Positions 1-6,594 of a DNA stretch of 37,684 nucleotides are shown here, piece after piece. Source of the stretch: Spirochaetales bacterium (GTDB taxonomy: Bacteria > Spirochaetota > Spirochaetia > DSM-2461); contig JAQQAM010000229.1 in the NCBI GenBank assembly GCA_028532905.1, forward strand, positions 1 to 37,684. Direction: 5' to 3'. The notes under the pieces are model-generated. The model saw nothing but the letters and a program-made list of their open reading frames with translations. It was not told the origin of the DNA and searched no databases. The position numbers and the translations under genes are program-made. Numbering within the stretch: the stretch's first letter is position 1; every line of letters starts with the position of its first letter.

Positions 1-1
1 G

Positions 2-226
2 GACAGAGAAGAGGGGCTGGATGTCATTGAACTTAAAGTAGAGGTGAGCAGTGAGCTCTATTCCTTCGATGAAGTGAGGGAAGTTCAGAAATTTCAGGAA
101 AAAATTCATCATCATATGATTACGAGTCTCGGACTTCATGCTAAAATCACCCTGGTTGAATCAAAAAGCCTGGGACGCAGCACAGGCGGTAAAGTCAGGC
201 GGGTCATAGACCGGCGGGATTTGTAG
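2..226 (+). CDS. Phenylacetate-CoA ligase-like protein, C-terminal end (truncated by the window edge)
   Basis: The frame is open from the first bases and ends at TAG 224-226, so this is the last 74 codons of a longer gene. The visible residues match the C-terminal lid domain of PaaK-type adenylate-forming ligases, which convert aryl acids to CoA thioesters using ATP. The pattern runs from an E-G-L-D-V block through a hydrophobic beta strand to LVESKSLGRSTGGKVRRVID. The lysine in the S-x-GGK-x-RR segment is the expected catalytic lysine of the C-terminal domain. A GTG at 44 lies inside the domain and is not a believable start. A TetR gene starts 8 bp downstream and is probably co-transcribed and regulatory. 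The substrate cannot be judged from this fragment. Confidence 0.8.
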   Translation, partial: DREEGLDVIELKVEVSSELYSFDEVREVQKFQEKIHHHMITSLGLHAKITLVESKSLGRSTGGKVRRVIDRRDL

Positions 227-233
227 GAAGAAC

Positions 234-854
234 GTGAAAGAGACCTTTGATAATCTGTCAGAAAAGAAAAAGCAGCGGGTCATTATGGCCTGTATCGACG
301 AGTTCGGGGAGCACGGATATGATTCGAGTTCCATGGATGGTATTATAAAGCGGGCCGGCATCTCCAAAGGCGGCCTGTATGAGTATGTATCCTCCAAGGA
401 GGAACTGTTCAAGTTCATTGTGGATTATACCTACAGTTCTCTGTACAGTTATCTGAAGGAGAGGGTGCGGATTGAGGTCAAGGTTCTGCCTTCTGACCTT
501 CTGGACCGTCTGAAGCTGGTAGCCGAGCTGGCCATCGATTTCTATATTGACAACCCCGAGTTTGTACAGCTGATAGTCCGCACATCCAGTCTGGCCAATG
601 AAAAAATCGCTCTGGATGTACAGGATATTTTTGAGAAACACTTTCTCGAACTCTTCGGTGAAGCGGAGGTCGGGAATCTGCGCTACAGCAAGGACAAAAT
701 CCTTGAACTGTCCATGTGGCTTCTGCTGAAAACCCGCTATGATTTTCTGAACGAAATAAAGACCGTTGCCGACCCCGCCAAAATCAAGGAAGACTATATG
801 GAGAACTGGGATTTTTTCCTGGGGACCATGAGGTCCGGGATTTACCGGAGCTGA
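234..854 (+). CDS. TetR/AcrR family transcriptional regulator
   Basis: A 206-residue protein of normal TetR length. Residues about 10-55 form the N-terminal DNA-binding domain. The helix-turn-helix is seen as MDGIIKRAGISKGGLYEYVSSKEELF, the usual I-x-x-x-AGIS-KG-x-LY-x-Y-F-x-x-K-E-x-L pattern. The rest is an alpha-helical ligand and dimerisation domain of unknown ligand. The GTG start at 234 lies just after an AGGAAG ribosome-binding site that overlaps the stop of the upstream CoA ligase gene. The 8-bp gap suggests one transcript, so control of that ligase by an acyl-CoA or aromatic ligand is a reasonable inference and not shown. Confidence 0.88.
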   Translation: MKETFDNLSEKKKQRVIMACIDEFGEHGYDSSSMDGIIKRAGISKGGLYEYVSSKEELFKFIVDYTYSSLYSYLKERVRIEVKVLPSDLLDRLKLVAELAIDFYIDNPEFVQLIVRTSSLANEKIALDVQDIFEKHFLELFGEAEVGNLRYSKDKILELSMWLLLKTRYDFLNEIKTVADPAKIKEDYMENWDFFLGTMRSGIYRS

Positions 855-966
855 GGTTCTTCTACTGCTCTATAATATAGATTATTTCATATGATCATCG
901 TCATCTGCTGCTGAATTGTATTATAATAAATATACAAGTGCAGAAGAATTCGTCAGGGAGAGGCGA

Positions 967-2652
967 TTGAGCAGAATCAGTCTTCGTATTATAGGTATTA
1001 TCATTCTCTGTGTGATCTTTACAGGAATCTCTATTGGTACATTGAGTGTCATGCAGGCCGGCAGGATAATGGAACGGGAGAGTTATGAGAAATTTGAATA
1101 TATCTCCCTCAGCTATGCCAATGAGTTCAGCCTGCTCCTTGAGGGAGTCGAAAAGACCATTCAAACTATAACCGCGGGAACTGCATTTAATTTTGATCCC
1201 GCTGCATTTGCTTCCAATCCGGACTACAGAACAGATTATATGGAACAGGCCGGGTCTCTTTTGAAACATCTCGCTGAAAATAATGGAGCGATTCAGGGAA
1301 TCTATCTGGCCATTAATCCGGAACTCACAGGGAAGGTTTACGAAGCCTGGTATATCAGTGACGGTGCAGGAAATTATATCTTTCAGGAGGCTGAGGATAT
1401 ATCCCTGTTCTATCCGGAAAATGAGGATATGAAATGGTATTATGATCCGGTTAAAGCCGGGCGGGGCATCTGGTCTGCTCCTTATACGGATGCCACCATC
1501 AACGTCAAAATGGTATCCTACACAGAAGCTGTCTTTATAGGAGATCAGCTGGTGGGGGTAGCGGGTATTGATATGGCCTTCACTGATATTCTCGAAAGAA
1601 TCCGGAACATAGACTTATATGAGACCGGGTACGGCATCCTTCTGGACAGCGATTTGAAGATCATTTCTCATCCCGAACTGGAAGAAGGCACCGATATCCG
1701 CTCATTGGATAACGGAGGACTGTCATCTGTGGCAGATGCCTTCCAGGAACGGGAGTCGGATACTCTTGATTATGTGTATGAGGGGAACAATAAAATTCTC
1801 GGGTTTTCCCGGCTGTCCAATGACTGGATATTCATAGCTGCAGCAGAAATGGATAATGTCAGAAAGCCGGTTTCTCTGCTTCGGTTCAACATCCTTTTCA
1901 TTGTGTTTGCCGCTGTGCTGATCTCCATTGCCGCGGGACTGAAGATGTCCCGTTCCATTATGCTGCAGCTGAACAAGCTCCATGATCTGACGGTGGCTAT
2001 CGGTAACGGCAATTATGATGTCAAAATAAACAATGATACGAAAGACGAGTTCGCCGGGCTGATCAGCAGCTTTGAAACAATGAGCCGGAAAATAGCAAAA
2101 ACACAGGATCATCTGGTTGAAGTGAACAAGAATATGGAGGTCATGGCTTTTCATGATTCTCTGACCCGGCTTCCCAACAGGCGTTCCGGCATGGAAAGCC
2201 TGGAACAGATGTTAAAGCAGTATGATACCAGCCTGGATTATGCAGGTATTATGCTAATCGATCTGGACTATTTCAAGGAAGTGAACGATTCAATGGGACA
2301 TGATGCCGGGGACCAGCTGTTACTGGGGATAACGGAAAAAATGAGCCATCAGATCGGTAACAAGGATATACTGTGCCGGCAGGGGGGGGATGAATTCCTC
2401 CTTATTTTCAAAGAGGTTCCGAGAGTGGAACTGATCAGGGCATTGGCGGAACGTCTGCTGGCTGCCGCCTCAGAACATATGACCATTGAGAAGCGCCGCA
2501 TCAGTATATCCTGCAGCATCGGAATTGCCCTGATTAACGGAAGCAATCTGAACCGCAAATCTCTTTTAAGGGAAGCGGATCAGGCTTTGTATGCAGTAAA
2601 AAGAAAAGGGCGGAACAACTATGCTTTTTTCCGGGAAGCAGAGCCGGACTGA
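967..2652 (+). CDS. Membrane-bound Cache-HAMP diguanylate cyclase (GGDEF)
   Basis: Predicted c-di-GMP synthase. An N-terminal membrane helix (ISLRIIGIIILCVIF) is followed by a periplasmic double-Cache sensor with the typical WYYDPVKAGRGIWSAPYTD segment. A second membrane helix (FNILFIVFAAVLISIAAG), a HAMP linker and a C-terminal GGDEF domain follow. The active site is intact: RQGGDEF, with DLDYFKEVND and GHDAGDQ upstream. The inhibitory I-site (RxxD) has Gly where Arg is needed, so product inhibition is probably weak. I place the start at TTG 967, which has a strong AGGGAGAGG site 4-5 bp upstream. A longer frame from TTG 916 has no such site and would contain the TATAAT at 922-927. The last 34 bp overlap the convergent Rrf2 gene. 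Confidence 0.9.
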   Translation: MSRISLRIIGIIILCVIFTGISIGTLSVMQAGRIMERESYEKFEYISLSYANEFSLLLEGVEKTIQTITAGTAFNFDPAAFASNPDYRTDYMEQAGSLLKHLAENNGAIQGIYLAINPELTGKVYEAWYISDGAGNYIFQEAEDISLFYPENEDMKWYYDPVKAGRGIWSAPYTDATINVKMVSYTEAVFIGDQLVGVAGIDMAFTDILERIRNIDLYETGYGILLDSDLKIISHPELEEGTDIRSLDNGGLSSVADAFQERESDTLDYVYEGNNKILGFSRLSNDWIFIAAAEMDNVRKPVSLLRFNILFIVFAAVLISIAAGLKMSRSIMLQLNKLHDLTVAIGNGNYDVKINNDTKDEFAGLISSFETMSRKIAKTQDHLVEVNKNMEVMAFHDSLTRLPNRRSGMESLEQMLKQYDTSLDYAGIMLIDLDYFKEVNDSMGHDAGDQLLLGITEKMSHQIGNKDILCRQGGDEFLLIFKEVPRVELIRALAERLLAAASEHMTIEKRRISISCSIGIALINGSNLNRKSLLREADQALYAVKRKGRNNYAFFREAEPD

Positions 2653-3086
2653 TCTTTGTTCCTCTCTTTCAGACTGTTTAATGAGGAAAGCAGATCCTCA
2701 AGGGTGACATTTGTGAGACTTTCCATAAAAGATGCCTGCAGAGTCTGAAAGAAAGGGGACAGCAGGTTTTCAATATTCCCTCCCACAGGACATCCGGGCG
2801 CCGTATCTTTATGTATGCGGAACAGGTCGGATTGCGGCTCAACAGCCCTGTAAACATCCTGTAGTGTCATTTTGGAAGCAGGGCGGCTGAGGGAAATTCC
2901 TCCTGTCCCTCTGGATACCTCAATCAGGCCGGCTTTTTTAAGCTGACTCATCAGTTTCCGGATGACGACCGGGTTGGTGTTCACACTGGAGGCTATAAAA
3001 TCACTGGTGACTTTATAATCCTCCCGGAACACCTCTACGCTGAGGAGAATATGAATGGATACTGAAAACTTGGTCCCTATCTGCAT
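2619..3086 (-). CDS. Rrf2 family transcriptional regulator
   Basis: A 155-residue winged-helix regulator. The N-terminus (MQIGTKFSVSIHILL) and the recognition region (SDFIASSVNTNPVVIRKLMSQLKKAGLIEVSRGTGGISLSRP) are characteristic of Rrf2 proteins. There is one cysteine, in GCPVGG near residue 99. The three-cysteine iron-sulfur cluster motif of IscR/NsrR is absent, which places it nearer the YwnA/CymR-like subgroup. A rho-independent terminator at 3106-3144 separates it from the upstream pseudogene, so it should have its own promoter just before the start. No clear ribosome-binding site is visible at ATG 3086. Its 3' end overlaps the convergent diguanylate cyclase gene by 34 bp. Confidence 0.88.
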   Translation of the reverse strand: MQIGTKFSVSIHILLSVEVFREDYKVTSDFIASSVNTNPVVIRKLMSQLKKAGLIEVSRGTGGISLSRPASKMTLQDVYRAVEPQSDLFRIHKDTAPGCPVGGNIENLLSPFFQTLQASFMESLTNVTLEDLLSSLNSLKERNKDQSGSASRKKA

Positions 3087-3105
3087 CTGTAATTAGCAAT
3101 CTATA

Positions 3106-3144
3106 CAAAAAACAGAGACCTGACAACTGGAGCCCGGTCCCTGT
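3106..3144 (-). terminator. Rho-independent terminator downstream of the NTF2/SnoaL-like pseudogene
   Basis: Read on the minus strand, ACAGGGACC pairs with GGTCTCTGT over 9 bp (one G-U pair) around a 15-nt loop. Six T residues follow directly. It lies between the pseudogene stop and the Rrf2 start. Confidence 0.7.
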
Positions 3145-3153
3145 CTTTCTGTA

Positions 3154-3536
3154 TCAGTACATGGGATTTCCGCATTTTGTATCCCCGGGAATCTGCTGGA
3201 TGGAATCCCAGTGTTCTACAATCTTACCTCTGTCGTCAAAACGGAAAAAATCCATGGTGACATACTCATCTCCCCCGGGTCAGGTCTGATGTGTATGAAG
3301 GGCTACCAGATCACCTTCTGCAACAGTACGGACAAACTCGATCTCCTTCTGCGGATAGTCTCTGGACATCCTGTCAAAATACCTTATGAATCCGTCTTTC
3401 CCGTTTTCCACATCGGGATTATGCTGGATGTACTCTGCGCCCACATATTTTTCTACAGCCTCCGATGGATTTCCTTCATAGGCTGTCCGGTAAAAGGCAA
3501 TGGCATTTTTTTGTTCTGTTCAAGGTTATTTTTCAT
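3154..3536 (-). pseudogene. NTF2/SnoaL-like small protein, disrupted by a frameshift and a nonsense codon
   Basis: Read from ATG 3536 (GGGAG site 5 bp upstream), the frame starts MKNNLEQNKK and then derails at a run of seven A residues (minus strand). Adding one A restores NAIAFYRTAYEGNPSEAV, then KYVGAEYIQHNPDVENGKDGF, the hallmark of a nuclear transport factor 2-like/SnoaL-like family of about 127 residues. Further on the frame reads HTHQT-stop-PGGDEYVTMDFFRFDD. The stop is a TGA where homologues as I recall them have Trp (TGG). It then continues through GKIVEHWDSIQQIPGD to a natural TGA at 3154-3156. Total length is one base short of a multiple of three, which fits a single deletion. Two independent lesions make this a decayed gene. 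Confidence 0.82.
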
Positions 3537-3664
3537 TAATAGCTCCCGTATTCCAGTCTGATTCGATTTGCAGCTCCGGAGGTTTACCCTTTCAGACTGT
3601 ATTAAATTATAATGAATCAGGAAGCGCTTTGCCTCCTGATCTGCTACGTCCAGCCGGCAGAGTC

Positions 3665-3949
3665 TCAACCCTGCTGCACCTGGTTCAGGAAATCATCCAC
3701 AGACCCCTGTACCGGATAGAAACTGTCTTCTGCCTCCGGGATCAACAGCCGGGTATCATCCCGGTTTACCCGAACCAGTTCAATGTTCCAGTCTCCGGCT
3801 GCCAGCTTTTCAAAGGGGAACCGGATAATGGAGGGCGTATTGAAGCCCACTCCCAGCTCCAGCAGGAGGAGCCCTTCTTCTCTGCAGGAGTTGATAAAGG
3901 AGATATAGTCCTCCTGCTTTTTCATCCAGGGATGGGGGGAGGGAATCCG
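3665..3949 (-). pseudogene. C-terminal fragment of a Sir2-family (SirTM-like) NAD-dependent protein
   Basis: The frame reads IPSPHPWMKKQEDYISFI, then LLLLELGVGFNTPSIIRFPFEKL, then LVRVNRDD, and ends at 3665. The LELGVGFNTP-x-IIR-x-PFE block is, from family knowledge, the C-terminal signature of bacterial macrodomain-associated sirtuins. Those proteins are around 290 residues, and only about 94 C-terminal residues remain. The NAD-binding Rossmann core and zinc ribbon are missing. The fragment begins abruptly at about 3949, immediately where the macrodomain fragment stops and in a different frame. This points to an internal deletion joining two neighbouring genes. An ATG at 3925 could start an 86-residue peptide, but nothing suggests it is functional. 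Confidence 0.72.
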
Positions 3950-4154
3950 GCGGTCTCCGGTTCAGAATCTCTCTGAGAAGGGTCTTCATAGCATCCATCT
4001 GGTCAGGGAGTTCTATGGAACTGCCGGATTCGGAGATCAGGAAGGACAGAACGTCCTGTACAGCGGCAATCAGTTCACCCTGTGAGTCGTAGACATCAGG
4101 TCTTCTGTATGCTTCGGGAAGGGATATTGTTTCTGAGTATACTGACAGCAGCAT
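3948..4154 (-). pseudogene. N-terminal fragment of a zinc-macrodomain protein-ADP-ribose hydrolase
   Basis: From ATG 4154, with a good AAAGGAG site upstream, the frame gives about 69 residues. It ends in the pattern MKTLLREILNRRPP, preceded by an acidic-hydrophobic helix. This resembles the N-terminal extension of Zn-dependent macrodomain hydrolases, where a leader helix ending in LxRALxNxRPP precedes the catalytic macrodomain. The macrodomain itself is absent. Translation would run out of frame into the sirtuin remnant until 3810. In the bacterial SirTM systems the macrodomain and sirtuin genes are neighbours. The simplest reading is therefore a deletion that removed the core of both. Promoter and operators upstream appear intact. 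Assignment of so short a fragment is moderately certain. Confidence 0.6.
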
Positions 4155-4170
4155 TATGACTCCTTTATTT

Positions 4171-4193
4171 GATGTAATAATAAATGTTACAGC
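4171..4193. promoter_or_regulatory. Operator-like inverted repeat 1 (TGTAA-N9-TTACA)
   Basis: GATGTAA-N9-TTACAGC. It is one of two near-identical sites whose starts are exactly 40 bp apart. It lies just downstream of the predicted transcription start of the macrodomain/sirtuin relic. Confidence 0.6.
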
Positions 4194-4194
4194 A

Positions 4195-4223
4195 ACAGTA
4201 GTGAAGATTAGATGTAATGTCAA
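4195..4223 (-). promoter_or_regulatory. Sigma-70-type promoter of the macrodomain/sirtuin relic
   Basis: On the minus strand, a perfect TTGACA (4218-4223) is followed by a 17-bp spacer and TACTGT (4195-4200, a weak -10). The -35 box sits inside operator 2 and the start region adjoins operator 1. A repressor bound to both would cover the promoter. Confidence 0.5.
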
Positions 4224-4233
4224 TTGTTACATC
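4211..4233. promoter_or_regulatory. Operator-like inverted repeat 2 (TGTAA-N9-TTACA)
   Basis: GATGTAA-N9-TTACATC is a perfect 7-bp inverted repeat, 40 bp from the start of site 1 and so on about the same helix face. It overlaps the -35 box of the minus-strand promoter. The cognate regulator is unknown; the nearby HxlR protein is one candidate. Confidence 0.65.
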
Positions 4234-4329
4234 AACGATTTCAAAAATGTTTCTTTTTTCGTCCTGAATTGTGCAAATTGCATAAGAGATGAGGAGACAA
4301 CATTACAAGATAAGCGGGGGATATGAAAC

Positions 4330-4689
4330 TTATTCTGAATCAGGTCCTGAGAGTGGTCGTCCCTGGAAGACATTTTCAATTCCCCAGTCCCGCAAAGCCA
4401 GAAGAATGGTACTGAGGGATTTTCCCTTCTCCGTCAGGCTGTACTCCACCCGGGGAGGGACTTCTGCATAAACATGCCTGTTGATCAGGCCGTCAGCCTC
4501 CAGTTCCCTGAGCTGCTTGGTCAGCATCCTCTGGGTCACATCGCCCACTCTCCGTTTCAGTTCGTTGAAGCGGAGGGTTCCGTCTACCAGAAGATGATAC
4601 AGAGCGATTCCCTTCCATTTGCCGCCAATCACATTCAGTGTGGCTTCTACAGGGCATCCTGCCGATACTTTTCTATTCTCCATATCCAT
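4330..4689 (-). CDS. HxlR (DUF24) family transcriptional regulator
   Basis: A 119-residue MarR-like winged-helix protein. The conserved core reads [19 protein letters not shown], then [21 protein letters not shown], then the wing [14 protein letters not shown]. The cysteine at residue 12, just before the core, is the conserved N-terminal Cys that senses thiol or quinone stress in the HypR/YodB members of this family. The start at ATG 4689 has AAGGA upstream. The gene follows two nitroreductases and an iron-sulfur protein on the same strand. This recalls HypR controlling a nitroreductase in Bacillus, so redox or electrophile control of this cluster is a fair inference. Confidence 0.9.
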   Translation of the reverse strand: MDMENRKVSAGCPVEATLNVIGGKWKGIALYHLLVDGTLRFNELKRRVGDVTQRMLTKQLRELEADGLINRHVYAEVPPRVEYSLTEKGKSLSTILLALRDWGIENVFQGRPLSGPDSE

Positions 4690-4755
4690 AATAAATCCTT
4701 GGTATACTTTCTGTAACTAATTATGGCTGTATTCTATTCCAAATAGATTTGCTGG

Positions 4756-5109
4756 TCAAACTGCACCCCTTGATACCGCCTCTGCAGGGCAGATTTCATA
4801 GCAGTTCCCGCAGTGGAGGCAATGCTCCTGTAGGATTCTGTAAGGGGTTCCAGTCTCTATACAGTTCTGGGGGCAGACTTCTGTACACTGACCGCACTGG
4901 GTACAGGCTGTATTTATCCGGAATGCCGGGGGGAGCTCTTTATCGCCGCCCAGTGTGAAAGACGCTCTGGTAATGGGACTGGTGGTCAGATCAAAATACT
5001 GACCCCGGCCCCTGTAGAGACAGAAAACCTCAAGTGCTCTGCGGCTTTCCGGGGAGGGGTAGATCTCCGCCATATAGGGATTCTTCTTAAATATATCTGC
5101 TGATTTCAT
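4756..5109 (-). CDS. 2x[4Fe-4S] ferredoxin-type protein
   Basis: A 117-residue protein. Its second half carries two classical cluster motifs, CTQCGQCTEVCPQNC and CLHCGNCYEICP, so it probably carries electrons. The first 65 residues (NPYMAEIYP, then CLYRGRGQYFDLTTSPITRASF) look like the end of a longer flavin- or PPOX-like domain that precedes such ferredoxin modules in some proteins. The gene may thus be an N-terminally shortened version. ATG 5109 lies inside the upstream nitroreductase gene (23-bp overlap, different frame), which suggests translational coupling. An alternative start is the ATG 12 codons later. It could serve as electron donor to the two nitroreductases, but this is inferred from position only. 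Confidence 0.75.
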   Translation of the reverse strand: MKSADIFKKNPYMAEIYPSPESRRALEVFCLYRGRGQYFDLTTSPITRASFTLGGDKELPPAFRINTACTQCGQCTEVCPQNCIETGTPYRILQEHCLHCGNCYEICPAEAVSRGAV

Positions 5110-5626
5110 CCATAGGCTTTCGTGGTGCCGCTTTAGGATGTTTTACTTCATAACCATAGGGAATAACCGCCGCAACAGTTTCGTCTTCGGGAAGATTGAT
5201 GATCCGGGCAACCTTGTCTTCATCAAACAGACCCATAATAACTGTGCCGACTCCCTGTTCATAGGCGGCCAGACAGAAGTTCTGAGAAGCTGCTCCGGCA
5301 TCGAACATATCCCATGTAGCTCCCTTGGTCGTTACATAGCCTTCCTGGCCGGGAAGGGTGCCGTTCTGTCCTTTCACATAGCTTATCACCAGGACGCCGG
5401 GAGCCTTTCCGGTTGTTTTCACGTTGGGGCCGAACATGCCTTCTTCTGCCAGCTTCTTTCGAGTTTCAGGGTCTTCCACAACATTAAAACGGGCAATCTG
5501 GAAATTAGCCCAGCTGGGGTAGTAGCTGGCATTGTCAATAATTGTATTCATCGTCTCTCTGTCTACCGCATCTTCTTTAAAACTTCTGATGCTTCTTCTT
5601 TCTCTCAGCATTGTTACTGCGTACAT
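5087..5626 (-). CDS. Nitroreductase family protein (179 aa)
   Basis: FMN-dependent NAD(P)H oxidoreductase fold. The N-terminus MLRERRSIRSFKEDAVDRETM contains the RRSIR-x-F FMN-phosphate site. SYYPSWANFQIARFNVVED is the usual P-S-x-x-N-x-Q-x-W/R-F-x-V segment. The central DAGAASQNFCLAAYEQGVGTVIMGLF matches the family dimer and FMN region. Chosen start is ATG 5626, with an AAGGAAGGA site 7 bp upstream; a longer frame exists upstream but its extra residues lie within the preceding gene. It lies 46 bp after the other nitroreductase and overlaps the ferredoxin gene, so the three probably form an operon. The physiological substrate (quinone, nitro compound or other) cannot be told from sequence. 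Confidence 0.88.
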   Translation of the reverse strand: MYAVTMLRERRSIRSFKEDAVDRETMNTIIDNASYYPSWANFQIARFNVVEDPETRKKLAEEGMFGPNVKTTGKAPGVLVISYVKGQNGTLPGQEGYVTTKGATWDMFDAGAASQNFCLAAYEQGVGTVIMGLFDEDKVARIINLPEDETVAAVIPYGYEVKHPKAAPRKPMDEISRYI

Positions 5627-5672
5627 TGTTTTATCCTTCCTTATTCTTTTCTCTATTCTTTCAGGGGAGGGC

Positions 5673-6341
5673 TTATCTGACCCACTCCACAATTTTTTCC
5701 ATGGGCTGTCTGGTTCCGGGAAAGGGGGAGTCCGCCTTTCTGTACCCGAAGGCCGCCATGGCTGCCACACCAAGATGCTCTTTATCCAGTACCCCTTCAG
5801 CACTCAGGATTTCTTCCACTTTCTCTTTGTCAAACCCTTCAATGGGACAGGAATCAATTCCGATCTGGGCAGCGGCGGTCATCATATTGGCAAAGGGGAG
5901 GTACACCTGCCTGCTGGACCAGTCAAAAATCTTACGCTCATCGGTCAGGTCAAACTCATTCTGCTGGAAATTACCGAAAAACTTCTCTTTTTCCAGTTTC
6001 ATCTCTTCGGGGAGCCCGTCAATTTCATCGGAAATATAACTCAGATATTCAGAACCGGGCGTCATATCCACAGCTTTTCTGGCAAGGATTACAACAAAGT
6101 GGCTGGCGGAAGGCAGCTGTCTCTGAGCTCCCCAGCTGGGTTCCATCAGTTTCTTTCTGAGATCCTTATTCTGGATTACCACAAATTTCCATGGTTCCCA
6201 TCCGAAGGAACTGGGAGAGAGTCTGGTTGTTTCCAGGATGAAATTAAAATCATCATCACTGATTTTTTTATCTGGTTCAAACTCTTTTATGGCACGTCTG
6301 AACTTATAGGCTTTCAGAATTTCTTCTTTCTTTTCTTTCAT
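5673..6341 (-). CDS. NAD(P)H-dependent nitroreductase, NfsB/oxidoreductase type (222 aa)
   Basis: A longer and different nitroreductase from its neighbour. KFRRAIKEFEPDKKISDDDFNFILE is the N-terminal FMN site. RLSPSSFGWEPWKFVVIQN is the S-P-S-S-x-x-x-Q/E-P-W motif of NfsB/YfkO-like enzymes. SRQVYLPFANMMTAAAQIGIDSCPIEGF is the C-terminal FMN and dimer segment. ATG 6341 is chosen over an adjacent GTG because AGGAG lies 6 bp upstream. It is the first gene of the presumed operon and has a candidate promoter at 6394-6422. Two unrelated nitroreductases with a ferredoxin and a Cys-type HxlR regulator suggest a redox or xenobiotic response. Confidence 0.9.
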   Translation of the reverse strand: MKEKKEEILKAYKFRRAIKEFEPDKKISDDDFNFILETTRLSPSSFGWEPWKFVVIQNKDLRKKLMEPSWGAQRQLPSASHFVVILARKAVDMTPGSEYLSYISDEIDGLPEEMKLEKEKFFGNFQQNEFDLTDERKIFDWSSRQVYLPFANMMTAAAQIGIDSCPIEGFDKEKVEEILSAEGVLDKEHLGVAAMAAFGYRKADSPFPGTRQPMEKIVEWVR

Positions 6342-6393
6342 CACTTACTCCTGAACCGGCGGGGCCGGTAATCAATTATTCGCTTGTGATGTA

Positions 6394-6422
6394 AATATTG
6401 GCAATATGGTTTATAAAGTCAA
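6394..6422 (-). promoter_or_regulatory. Candidate promoter and operator of the nitroreductase operon
   Basis: Minus strand: TTGACT (6417-6422), 17-bp spacer, AATATT (6394-6399). A 13-bp palindrome ATATTG-G-CAATAT (6395-6407) covers the -10 box, where a repressor would block transcription. The surrounding gap 6342-6594 is AT-rich and shows no gene. Confidence 0.4.
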
Positions 6423-6594
6423 GTAGGTGTTAATAAAGATAGTAGTGACATAAAAGATACTAATGGAGTAATGTCCATTTAAAAGCCTGAAATCCTTGCA
6501 GTAATATAAAAAATAATGAGATGCAGGAGATAAAATCATCCAAATTACCTATAATTTGAGTTAATAAGAAATCAAAAATCAGGATAAATGGAAC

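Noticed and set aside
3154-3536. Possible recoding of the internal TGA (selenocysteine or Trp) in the NTF2-like gene
   Set aside because: TGA is used as an ordinary stop by many intact genes here. No selenocysteine insertion hairpin is evident, and the same gene also has a frameshift, so decay is simpler.
5532-6371. Long open plus-strand frame opposite the nitroreductases
   Set aside because: Its composition (Phe, Ser, His-rich) and position mirror the minus-strand genes; there is no ribosome-binding site or family resemblance. It is a shadow.
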